Shown: positions 41,968 to 49,148 of the stretch, in pieces | Layout: each line of letters begins with the position of its first letter | Numbering within the stretch: position 1 is the first letter of the stretch | NCBI GenBank assembly: GCA_022548915.1 | Contig: JAKZES010000007.1 | Coordinates: 88,928 to 152,927, forward strand | Direction: 5' to 3' | DNA length: 64,000 nucleotides | DNA from: Verrucomicrobiaceae bacterium E54 | Lineage (GTDB): Bacteria > Verrucomicrobiota > Verrucomicrobiia > Verrucomicrobiales > Akkermansiaceae | The notes under the pieces: model-generated | What the model was told of the DNA's origin: nothing | The model's database searches: none | The model's input: only the letters and a program-made list of their open reading frames with translations | Position numbers and translations under genes: made by a program

Positions 41968-43044
41968 ATGTCCGATCAGCCCGAACCGAATCCCGCCGCC
42001 GCCTACCTGGAACCTCCCGAGGGATCCAAGGCCACCCGGCCCGAGCCCCTGAACCTCTTCGAGTCCGCCCCGCCGAACCTCGACGTGCTCGCCCAACTCA
42101 GCGGCCAGAACGTGCTCTACGCCCGGCAGTTCAGCTTCGAACTCGTCGCCGAACTCTGCAAACTCGCGGCGGTCCTCGAGGAGATCGAGATCTGGCCCTA
42201 CCACCCCCTCGACGGCAAGATCATCACCACCGCCTTCTTCGAGGCATCCACCCGCACCCGCACCAGCTTCGAGAGTGCCGCCCACCGCCTCGGCGGACGG
42301 GTGATCTCGATCCCCGATGGATCCATCACCGGTGCCAAGAAGGGCGAATCGATCCAGGACATCGGCGAGATGTTCAATGCCTACTGCGATTGCGTGGTCA
42401 TGCGGCACACCGAGACCAGCGCACCCAAGGAAATCCTGGAGAACCTGCGGATCCCGCTGATCAATGCCGGCAACGGATCCGGCGAGCACCCCACCCAGGC
42501 CCTCGCCGACTGGTACGCGCTGCTCAAATGGAAACCGCGCCTCGCCGCCCCGTTCGAAACCGGTGACCAGAAGCTGAAACTCGGCATCCTCGGCACCCCC
42601 GGCTCGATGCGTGCGGTGAAGTCATTCCTCCTGATGTCGCTGCTCTTCCACGAGCATATCAGCAAGGTCACCGTCATTTCCGAGATGGCCGATCCTTTCG
42701 GTCCGGACGTGATCGAAAGCCTCAATCAGGCCGACATCGACTACGAAGTCACCAACGACATCCGCGAAAGCCTTCCCCAGCTCGACATCATCTACATGAA
42801 TTCCATCGCCTTCCTCGGCGACTCCTACAAGGCGCTCGACTCGCGCTACAAGCTCGACGCCGACAGCCCGCTGAAACAGGACGCGGTCATCCTCCACCCG
42901 CTCGCGCGTCTCGACGAGCTCGACACCTCCTTGGACAAGACCCCCCACAACCTCTATTTCTCCCAGGCCCACGGCGCCGTCTTCATCCGCCAGGCCCTCC
43001 TCCTCGCCGTCCTCGGCCGCCTCGACCGGCTGCCCGAGTTGTGA
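41968..43044 (+). CDS. Aspartate/ornithine carbamoyltransferase family protein (PyrB-like)
   Basis: 358-residue carbamoyltransferase. The carbamoyl-phosphate loop FFEASTRTRTSFESA (STRTR) and the GEHPTQALADWYAL motif are intact. The C-terminal region reads ILHPLARLDELDT and LYFSQAHGAVFIRQALLLAVLG, as in aspartate carbamoyltransferases, where HPLPR is usual (here HPLAR). The N-terminus is about 50 residues longer than in typical PyrB. It may be the pyrimidine enzyme, or a catabolic carbamoyltransferase given its neighbours; I leave the symbol out for that reason. Last gene of the transport unit. A heptamer array starts at its stop codon. Confidence 0.8.
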   Translation: MSDQPEPNPAAAYLEPPEGSKATRPEPLNLFESAPPNLDVLAQLSGQNVLYARQFSFELVAELCKLAAVLEEIEIWPYHPLDGKIITTAFFEASTRTRTSFESAAHRLGGRVISIPDGSITGAKKGESIQDIGEMFNAYCDCVVMRHTETSAPKEILENLRIPLINAGNGSGEHPTQALADWYALLKWKPRLAAPFETGDQKLKLGILGTPGSMRAVKSFLLMSLLFHEHISKVTVISEMADPFGPDVIESLNQADIDYEVTNDIRESLPQLDIIYMNSIAFLGDSYKALDSRYKLDADSPLKQDAVILHPLARLDELDTSLDKTPHNLYFSQAHGAVFIRQALLLAVLGRLDRLPEL

Positions 43045-43114
43045 GTTCAGAGTTCAGAGTTCAGAGTTCGGAGTTCAGAGTTTAGAGTTCAGAGTTTAGA
43101 GTTTAGAGTTTTTG
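43045..43114. repeat. 7-bp repeat array, long copy (GTTCAGA/GTTTAGA)
   Basis: Nine in-phase heptamers and a partial tenth: five GTTCAGA (one GTTCGGA among them), then GTTTAGA, GTTCAGA, GTTTAGA, GTTTAGA. The array begins one base after the pyrB-like stop. On the minus strand it supplies the last codons and the stop of the four-helix-bundle gene. It is inverted relative to the array at 43483-43510. Confidence 0.85.
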
Positions 43115-43449
43115 AGAATGGTTACGAGAATCCCGGTCAACTGGTCGGCCTCCTTTTCCAGATCGGCCATCTTGTCCGGATCCATCAGCTCCGCTTTGCG
43201 AATCAACTCCAGCCAATAACAGGTTTCATCCATCTCCTTCAGGGAATCTCCCAGCTTCGCTCGGAACTCGACCTTCGACCTCGACCGACAAGCTTCCCGA
43301 TGATTTGCGCCCACCGAAGAACTGCTCCGGAGCAACTGCCTTCCATACACCCGCGCCTCGTCGACCCTCGGCAAAGCCCGGAACAGTTTCAGACACCTCA
43401 GCGAGAACCGCATCAACCTCTCCCTCAAAGCCCTTGTCCTCTCATCCAT
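43096..43449 (-). CDS. Four-helix-bundle protein (S23 / IVS-type)
   Basis: 117-residue helical protein of the S23-like four-helix-bundle family. Pattern: helix 1 ERLMRFSLRCLKLFRALPR, then GRQLLRSSSSVGANHREACRSRS, which is the family signature (L-x-R-S-x-x-S-x-x-x-N-x-x-E), then FRAKLGDSLKEMDETCYWLELI and the final helix with EADQLTGILVTILK. Relatives are encoded in 23S rRNA intervening sequences and resemble Avd accessory proteins of diversity-generating retroelements; basic faces suggest nucleic acid binding. The last residues (NSKL) and the stop are encoded by the repeat array. The start could extend to a TTG at 43491. Confidence 0.85.
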   Translation of the reverse strand: MDERTRALRERLMRFSLRCLKLFRALPRVDEARVYGRQLLRSSSSVGANHREACRSRSKVEFRAKLGDSLKEMDETCYWLELIRKAELMDPDKMADLEKEADQLTGILVTILKNSKL

Positions 43450-43482
43450 ACGAAATTCATCGAGCAACCCGCCCCATCCACC

Positions 43483-43510
43483 TGAACTCAAAACTCTGAA
43501 CTCTGAACTT
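43483..43510. repeat. 7-bp repeat array, short inverted copy (TGAACTC)
   Basis: Heptamers TGAACTC, AAAACTC, TGAACTC, TGAACTT in phase, five bases before the asnB ATG. They are the reverse complement of the GAGTTCA units at 43045-43107, so the two arrays form inverted ends around the four-helix-bundle gene. Confidence 0.8.
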
Positions 43511-43515
43511 GTACC

Positions 43516-45465
43516 ATGTGCGGAATCGCCGGATCCTTCTCAGCCCGACCTCTTCCCGACAACCGGGAACCCATCCTCCACGAACAACTGCAGGCCATCC
43601 TCCACCGCGGACCGGATGCCCAGACGACCTGGCTCGAAAGAAACAAGGGCGTCGCCTTCGGGCACACCCGGTTGTCGATCAACGACCTCGAGGGAGGCGT
43701 GCAGCCCATCCGGTCCCACGACGACCGCTTTGTCTCGACCGTCAACGGCGAGTTCTACGACTTCAAGTTCCACCGCTCGGTCCTCATGGCCGAGGGCCAG
43801 CGCTTCCGCACCAAGTCGGACTCCGAAATCGCGCTCGGACTCTATCGCAAGCACGGACTCGACTTCACCCGATACCTCCGGGGCGAGTTCGCCTTTTCGC
43901 TCTACGACCAGGAAAAGGATGAACTGCTTCTGATACGCGACCGCTGGGGCATCCGGCCGCTCTTCATCCACGTTCAGGACGATCATACGATCCACTGGGG
44001 TTCGGAAGTGAAGGCCCTGCTCGCCCACCCGGACATCCCCGCGGAACTCGACGAAAAGGCTGCCCTGCACCAGCTCATGCAAACCATCGCGCCCGGCATG
44101 AGCGCCTTCCGGAACATCGAATCGCTCTCGCCCGGCCACCTGCTGCGCATCCGCAAGAACGGTGACCGGCTCTCGATCGAGAAGATCCGCTACTGGGACC
44201 TCGATTTCCCGGAGGAGGGCGGCCACGACCACCCCGACGACGAGAACCACCATGTCGAACGCGTCCGCGAGGAACTCACCCGCGCCGTCGTCCACCGCCT
44301 CGAGGCCGACGTCCCGGTCGGCTGCTACCTCTCCGGAGGCATCGATTCCTGCTGCATTCTCGGCCTCGCCACGGGTGCCATGCAGTCACCGGTCAAGGCC
44401 TTCACCATCGCCTTCGACAACGTCGACTACGACGAAAGCAGCATCGCGAAGGAAATGGCGGCGTCGATGAATGCCGACCAGGAGATGATCACCCTCGCGG
44501 CGGACGACCTCTACGGCCAGAACTACATCGACACAGTGTGGCACGCCGAACGCACCTTCTACAACACCCTCGGCGTGGCGAAGAACCTGATGTCGAAGCG
44601 CGTCTGGGACTGTGGCTACCGTTGCGTGGTCACCGGCGAGGGCTCCGATGAGATCTTTGCCGGCTACCCGGGTTTCAAGCGCGACATGTTCCTCCACGGC
44701 ATCGACCATGAACCCGAACACATCCGGGCCGAATACCAGGCCGCGCTGGAGAAGACCAACCAGCTCTTCAAGGGGGCGATCCTTTCCGAGAACGAGCGCC
44801 ATCACCCGGCCTTCGACGCCATCTGCGGATTCACCCCCTCATGGCTCCAGCCGTGGATGGAAACCCTCGACCTTGCCCGTCCCCTGCTCGCCGACGACGT
44901 TGCCCGGGAACTGGCGGACTACGACCCGATCGAGGAGATCGCCTCGCGCATCGACGGCTCGATGATGGCCGGCCGCCACCCGCTCGACCGCGCCCAGTAC
45001 ACCTGGGCCAAGTGCCAGCTCGAAGGCCAGATCCTCAACTGGGGCGGCGACCGCGTCGACATGGCCAACTCGATGGAAAGCCGCCCGGCCTTCCTCGACC
45101 ACCACCTCGCCGAGGCCGCCTTCAAGGTGCCGCCGCATTACCGGATCAAGGGCAACATCGAGAAATACGTGCTGCGCGAAGCGGTGAAGGGCGTGCTGCC
45201 CGAGGTTCTCTACAAGCGGGAGAAGTTCGCCTTCATGGCCCCTCCCGCGCACACCGACGAGAAGAAGAAGGCCCGCGTCCGGGAACTCATCCACTCCTTC
45301 CTCAACCGCGACGCCGTGAGTCGCTGCGGCATCCTCTCGCCCGACCGGGTCGAGGGTTTCCTGCGCGACTACGACGCCGACACCGACCCCACCTCACTCG
45401 TCCGCAAGGACGCGCTGCTCAACCACCTCCTCGGCCTCCACATCCTCCACGACAAGTTCTGCTGA
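43516..45465 (+). CDS. asnB: Asparagine synthase (glutamine-hydrolysing)
   Basis: 649-residue class-II glutamine amidotransferase / asparagine synthetase. Cys2 (MCGIAGSF) is the glutaminase nucleophile. The N-terminal domain has LHRGPDAQ and VNGEFYD, and the synthetase domain has the PP-loop VGCYLSGGIDSCCI near residue 277 followed by VVTGEGSDEIFAGYPGF. Length fits long AsnB-type enzymes (about 600-650). It may make asparagine or amidate another carboxylate in a special metabolite. There is no other biosynthetic neighbour, so asparagine is the default. A heptamer array fills its 5' flank. Confidence 0.92.
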   Translation: MCGIAGSFSARPLPDNREPILHEQLQAILHRGPDAQTTWLERNKGVAFGHTRLSINDLEGGVQPIRSHDDRFVSTVNGEFYDFKFHRSVLMAEGQRFRTKSDSEIALGLYRKHGLDFTRYLRGEFAFSLYDQEKDELLLIRDRWGIRPLFIHVQDDHTIHWGSEVKALLAHPDIPAELDEKAALHQLMQTIAPGMSAFRNIESLSPGHLLRIRKNGDRLSIEKIRYWDLDFPEEGGHDHPDDENHHVERVREELTRAVVHRLEADVPVGCYLSGGIDSCCILGLATGAMQSPVKAFTIAFDNVDYDESSIAKEMAASMNADQEMITLAADDLYGQNYIDTVWHAERTFYNTLGVAKNLMSKRVWDCGYRCVVTGEGSDEIFAGYPGFKRDMFLHGIDHEPEHIRAEYQAALEKTNQLFKGAILSENERHHPAFDAICGFTPSWLQPWMETLDLARPLLADDVARELADYDPIEEIASRIDGSMMAGRHPLDRAQYTWAKCQLEGQILNWGGDRVDMANSMESRPAFLDHHLAEAAFKVPPHYRIKGNIEKYVLREAVKGVLPEVLYKREKFAFMAPPAHTDEKKKARVRELIHSFLNRDAVSRCGILSPDRVEGFLRDYDADTDPTSLVRKDALLNHLLGLHILHDKFC

Positions 45466-45498
45466 AGTGCCATTCCAAGCGGCTGCGCGGGACGGACC

Positions 45499-45514
45499 GC
45501 GGGCTTCAGCCCGC
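45499..45514. terminator. Hairpin between convergent asnB and membrane-protein gene
   Basis: GCGGGCT-TC-AGCCCGC is a perfect 7-bp inverted repeat 33 bp after the asnB stop. It overlaps the last codons of the convergent gene. A pyrimidine-rich tract follows on the plus strand. Bidirectional termination is plausible. Confidence 0.4.
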
Positions 45515-46078
45515 ATCTTCATCCTCCTGCTCAAACCTTAGGACGCGGCACCATTCCTCCAGCTTCGCGGCGACCTTCTCCACGGCCGCCTCGTCGATTA
45601 CCCGCCCCTCCACCTCCATCGGCAAATCGTGGAATACCCGCCACCCCTTCGCCGCCAGCGGAAGCAGCGCCTCCGCCACCGCGCACTCGCCTAGGAAGCC
45701 AAGCCGTGCGATTCGAGCCGACCGATACGACTGAAGGAGGTGCCTCACGCCAATCACCCCCAACGGGACTCCCGTCAGCGCGCATCCGAGCTTTACCTCC
45801 CACGAAGCCGTGATCGCGACATACGCCAGACCCGCCGCAAATACCGGCAGGACACCCACCAGCGAGGCGAAATCAAACAGCGCATCCTGCCGCCGCTCCA
45901 AGCACCCCCATCCCGGCGGTCGCAGGATACCTTGGTGGAACGGCTCCCGATACCGCTTCCGCCACCAGTCCCGAGACCTTCGCAGCCCCCAAAGCATTCC
46001 GCCTCCCACCAACCAGGTCGCCGCCACGACTCCGATGACGGCGAGCGCACCATTCCCGTCCTTAACCAGTGCCACCAT
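45506..46078 (-). CDS. Membrane protein with truncated NERD-like domain
   Basis: 190 residues. Three hydrophobic helices lie at about 12-32, 72-92 and 95-110. The soluble C-terminal part begins GFLGECAVAEALLPLAAKGWRVFHDLP, the usual start of a NERD (nuclease-related) domain. After about 30 residues the similarity stops, and the catalytic core (D...E-x-K) is missing. ATG 46078 avoids a 34-bp overlap with the HNH gene. It is the last gene of the defence island and is either degenerate or has kept only a binding function. Confidence 0.55.
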   Translation of the reverse strand: MVALVKDGNGALAVIGVVAATWLVGGGMLWGLRRSRDWWRKRYREPFHQGILRPPGWGCLERRQDALFDFASLVGVLPVFAAGLAYVAITASWEVKLGCALTGVPLGVIGVRHLLQSYRSARIARLGFLGECAVAEALLPLAAKGWRVFHDLPMEVEGRVIDEAAVEKVAAKLEEWCRVLRFEQEDEDAG

Positions 46079-46080
46079 GA

Positions 46081-47235
46081 TCAGTTCGACAAGCCTGCGG
46101 AACAAAACTCGCACCAGCGCCTTTCCAAGGCTCCTCGGTCCGGGTGATGGGACGGCTCCTTGGGCAGTTCGAGCCGCTTCCCGTGCAACTCCGCATAGCT
46201 CGGATCCTCGCGAAGTTCCTTGGCCAGATACACGACCAAGGTTCCGGGCTTCACCGCGATCAAATGGTTGTCAAAAAGCGTGTGGAGATCCGCCCGCAGC
46301 AACAGGCCGTTCGCCACGTGATTGGATTCCTCACTTTGATACGGATCGATGTGGGCACTCTCCAGAACCTGCACGACCCGGCAGCCGGTGATGCAGCAGC
46401 GGTTGTCGTAGATCGCCCGCAGGCTACGCCGGAACTTGCCCTGGCCTTCGCGCTCCCGAACCTCGCGGATGACCTTCTTTCCTCGACCCGTTGGCGGTTG
46501 ATAGCTGCCGACCGGAGGGACTTCGAAGCCGCCGGTCCGGAAGGGCACCTTCTGGAAATCCTTTTCTCCCTCACCCTGCCACGAAAGTCCGGCGACCGAG
46601 GTCCGATCCAAATCCCCGAACTCGATCCGCGCAATGCCAAGCCACATGCCCTGTGCCCGGTTGAAGCGGGGGTATCGCGTGTAATCAAGATCCGCCCGGT
46701 CGCCGGTCACCGTGACATCGCACTTCGCCTGAAAGACCCCACCCTTGCACCCACGAACCTCATGCACCAGCCCCCGCGTCGTCCCCTCCTCCGCGAACCA
46801 CTCCAAGGGCAGGAGATCCACGAAGCCCCGCGACTCGCGATCCAGATACTCCAGCAGGATGCCGCCCGCGCCAGCCGCTCCGAGGAACTTCTTGTGCTTT
46901 TCGAGCACCTCGCGCAATCCGGTTCGGGTCGTGCCCCTCACCTTCTCGTAGTAGGCGATGTGCTTCCGCAGCGCCTCAAGCGCCAGCCGAAGACCCGCGT
47001 CCCCCTTGTCTCGCCGAATCCATGTCAGATATGAGTCGGTGTCCCGGATGTTCAGCGCCCGGGTGTATTTCTCCCCCTTGAGCATCTTGCCGACGATCCA
47101 CACCAGGCTCGACGCGGAACTCGGTGCCAAAGCCGCGCGACTGAGGCTTTCAAGAGCCTCCTTCTTCCGGATCTCACCATCGAAGACCTGAAGGCCGGCG
47201 CTGTAGGCCGCTTCAATCGCTTCACTTGCACTCAT
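46081..47235 (-). CDS. HNH endonuclease, restriction-like
   Basis: 384-residue protein. The N-terminal half is helical with no clear family. The middle (about 150-250) has a beta-rich possible DNA-binding part (FRTGGFEVPPVGSYQPP). The C-terminal HNH domain (about 265-340) contains RRSLRAIYDNRCCITGC, VLESAHIDPYQSEESNHVANGLLLRADLHTLFD, where the H...N...H residues and flanking Cys are conserved. It resembles modified-DNA-targeting or solitary restriction endonucleases. It sits at the end of the island after the ATPase/DUF4276 pair; the 53-bp gap suggests a shared transcript. Confidence 0.8.
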   Translation of the reverse strand: MSASEAIEAAYSAGLQVFDGEIRKKEALESLSRAALAPSSASSLVWIVGKMLKGEKYTRALNIRDTDSYLTWIRRDKGDAGLRLALEALRKHIAYYEKVRGTTRTGLREVLEKHKKFLGAAGAGGILLEYLDRESRGFVDLLPLEWFAEEGTTRGLVHEVRGCKGGVFQAKCDVTVTGDRADLDYTRYPRFNRAQGMWLGIARIEFGDLDRTSVAGLSWQGEGEKDFQKVPFRTGGFEVPPVGSYQPPTGRGKKVIREVREREGQGKFRRSLRAIYDNRCCITGCRVVQVLESAHIDPYQSEESNHVANGLLLRADLHTLFDNHLIAVKPGTLVVYLAKELREDPSYAELHGKRLELPKEPSHHPDRGALERRWCEFCSAGLSN

Positions 47236-47293
47236 CTCCAACCGGGGGTCTCTACTCCAGCTCGGCTATCGGTGTCAGGTAGATACCCGGCCC

Positions 47294-47968
47294 TCATGCC
47301 AATCCCTCGATGGTTGTGACCCACTGGTTGAACAATGGGCAGACCTCCCGCATCTTGGACAGCCCGATTTCCTTGGCGATGGCGATGCCGGTCGAAGTCT
47401 TCCGGAAGTGCCCGCTGGCCAGGCCATCCAGACGATGGCTCGGCGATGTGTCCCGCTCATGATTGATCGCCTCGGGCTCCCCACATTCCGTAACAATCGC
47501 CTGCACCACTCCGGGTTCGACACCGAGCTTGTCGGCCAAGGTCTCCGGGCAGCTGAAATACAGGGCCTCGATCTCGTGCATCACGAAGTGGGGCAGGAAT
47601 CGCTCGAACGAACGCCACTCCTCGAGAGTCCTGTTCGCCGTCTCCTTCACCGCATCCGAAAGCATCGTCTGCTTCGCACTCGGAGCGGTTTCCCGCTTCG
47701 CCTCCTCGTAGCCTGGCCAATGATCCTTCAGCCCATAGAAATCAAGAAGCGTGGTGACGCATCGATTGTGACCCTGACGGAGGTGGGTTTGAAGATCGTG
47801 ATAAAGGCGACTGTACTTCACATCACCCCCGTTTTCGCCCTTCTTCGTGAGGATCGTCGGCGTCATGTAAATGCCAAGCGTCTGGAAATGGGGTGCAAGG
47901 ATCTCCTCGACAAACATCCGCTCCGTGGGACCCTCGCAGATCACGGCGACGTAAACCGGCTCACTCAT
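47294..47968 (-). CDS. DUF4276 (TOPRIM-like) protein, partner of ATPase
   Basis: 224-residue DUF4276 protein. The N-terminal strand and acidic loop VAVICEGPTERMFVEEILAPHF is the TOPRIM-like Glu motif; DFYGL and EIEALYFS follow. Members are usually encoded with an AAA ATPase, as here. The start overlaps the ATPase gene's end by 8 bp. In PARIS-like systems the TOPRIM partner is the effector nuclease; by analogy this protein may cleave nucleic acid when released by the ATPase. This is inferred, not seen. Confidence 0.8.
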   Translation of the reverse strand: MSEPVYVAVICEGPTERMFVEEILAPHFQTLGIYMTPTILTKKGENGGDVKYSRLYHDLQTHLRQGHNRCVTTLLDFYGLKDHWPGYEEAKRETAPSAKQTMLSDAVKETANRTLEEWRSFERFLPHFVMHEIEALYFSCPETLADKLGVEPGVVQAIVTECGEPEAINHERDTSPSHRLDGLASGHFRKTSTGIAIAKEIGLSKMREVCPLFNQWVTTIEGLA

Positions 47969-49064
47969 GGCTCGGGCCTCCCGCGATCACGTTCTTCGTC
48001 CAGAGTTCGCCGACCGTGTAGGACTCCAGCCAGGCCTTGTAGTCCTTCTCTTCCAACCGGCTGAAGGTCGAGGCGCCGTCCTCCCTCTTGACCACCACGA
48101 TGTCCTCGACCCCGAACTGGTCAAGCAAGGTGGCCGACTGGGTCGCAATGATCAACTGGGTGCGCTTGGCGGCGTCCTGGATCAGTTCGGCCAAAATCGA
48201 AAGTGCGTGCGGATGCAGGCCCAGTTCCGGCTCGTCGATGATGATCGAGGACGGCGGCTCCGGCTGCAGCAGCGCGGTCGCGAGCGCGATGAAGCGGATC
48301 GTCCCATCGGAAAGGTGGTAGGGCTGCATCGGATAATCCGAGCCTTTCTGTCGCCATGAAAGATTGATCTTCTTCGCCGCCCCCATCGCCCTGGGTTCGA
48401 GTACGAAATCGTCGAAGAATGGGGAAACCAACCTCACGGCATCGAGGATCGCCGTGTAACAGGGCTTTTCCCGATCCCGGAGCCGTTTCAGAAACGGAGC
48501 GAGGTTGGCCCCATCCGTGCGCAGTTCATCGTCATCCTCGACAATCTCATAGAGACGCATCCGGGCGCTGCGGCTGGTGTCGTGGAAGTGGTAGATCTGC
48601 CAGGAACGGATCGCATTGACGACCGGCCTGCTGTACGCGGAATCCTCGCTGTCTCCTTGTGCTTCCGCCGCGACCTTGGAGCGACCCTGCAAATTGTCGC
48701 CCATCTCCCACCAGCCACTCTGCGAATGGCGGTAGTAGCGAGCTTCATCGACGATGGCGGGCTCCTCATCGGGTCCGGGCTTCAAGGTGAAGCGGTGACC
48801 CCGATCCCCAAACCGGGTTTCAAAATACATCTCCCCGGTGACCTTCCGCCCGTTGAAGAGAAGGTCGCTCACCCCTCCGCTATCGATCACGAAATCGTTC
48901 AAACGACCGTCCATGAAGGCGTTCAGGAGGCGAAAGAAGCCGATCAGATTACTCTTACCCGCTCCATTCGCACCGATGAAGAGATTGAGGGATCGAAGTT
49001 TGAAATCTTCCAGTTCCCGGATCGACTTGAATCCCCGGATGGTGAGTTGGTCGAGTGGATTCAT
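47961..49064 (-). CDS. AAA-family ABC-type ATPase (AAA_21), defence-associated
   Basis: 367-residue SMC/OLD-like ATPase. It begins with LTIRGFKSIRELEDFKLRSL, the P-loop is GANGAGKSN (about residue 33), and later come the signature-like LSDGTIRFIALATALLQP, Walker B SIIIDEPELGLHPHAL and the H-switch IATQSATLLDQF. Paired with the downstream DUF4276 gene (8-bp overlap). This ATPase/TOPRIM arrangement matches the layout of anti-phage modules such as PARIS. Second such pair in the island. Confidence 0.87.
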   Translation of the reverse strand: MNPLDQLTIRGFKSIRELEDFKLRSLNLFIGANGAGKSNLIGFFRLLNAFMDGRLNDFVIDSGGVSDLLFNGRKVTGEMYFETRFGDRGHRFTLKPGPDEEPAIVDEARYYRHSQSGWWEMGDNLQGRSKVAAEAQGDSEDSAYSRPVVNAIRSWQIYHFHDTSRSARMRLYEIVEDDDELRTDGANLAPFLKRLRDREKPCYTAILDAVRLVSPFFDDFVLEPRAMGAAKKINLSWRQKGSDYPMQPYHLSDGTIRFIALATALLQPEPPSSIIIDEPELGLHPHALSILAELIQDAAKRTQLIIATQSATLLDQFGVEDIVVVKREDGASTFSRLEEKDYKAWLESYTVGELWTKNVIAGGPSHE

Positions 49065-49148
49065 GGCTTGGCGGGCGGGCTCGTGGCTGCTGTCGCGAAC
49101 CCTGCCTGTGGATGACGTTGGGATTTCTCGAATGCCGGATGGTGCATC

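Larger units (their letters stand above)
43045..43510 (-). mobile_element. Candidate cassette: four-helix-bundle gene between inverted heptamer arrays
   Basis: A 466-bp unit fits exactly between the pyrB-like stop (43044) and the asnB start (43516). Its ends are 7-bp repeat arrays in inverted orientation, and its only gene is an S23-type four-helix-bundle gene on the minus strand. Identical heptamers occur alone at 25126-25152, and related ones at 5430 and 26563. No transposase is present. The view that it is mobile is an inference. Confidence 0.4.

Noticed and set aside
40483..42000. A frame joining antisense-like Arg/His-rich sequence to the carbamoyltransferase
   Set aside because: Only the part from ATG 41968 shows carbamoyltransferase motifs; the rest is an alternative frame of the symporter.
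43045..43114. CRISPR array
   Set aside because: The repeated unit is 7 bp without spacers, and no cas gene is present.
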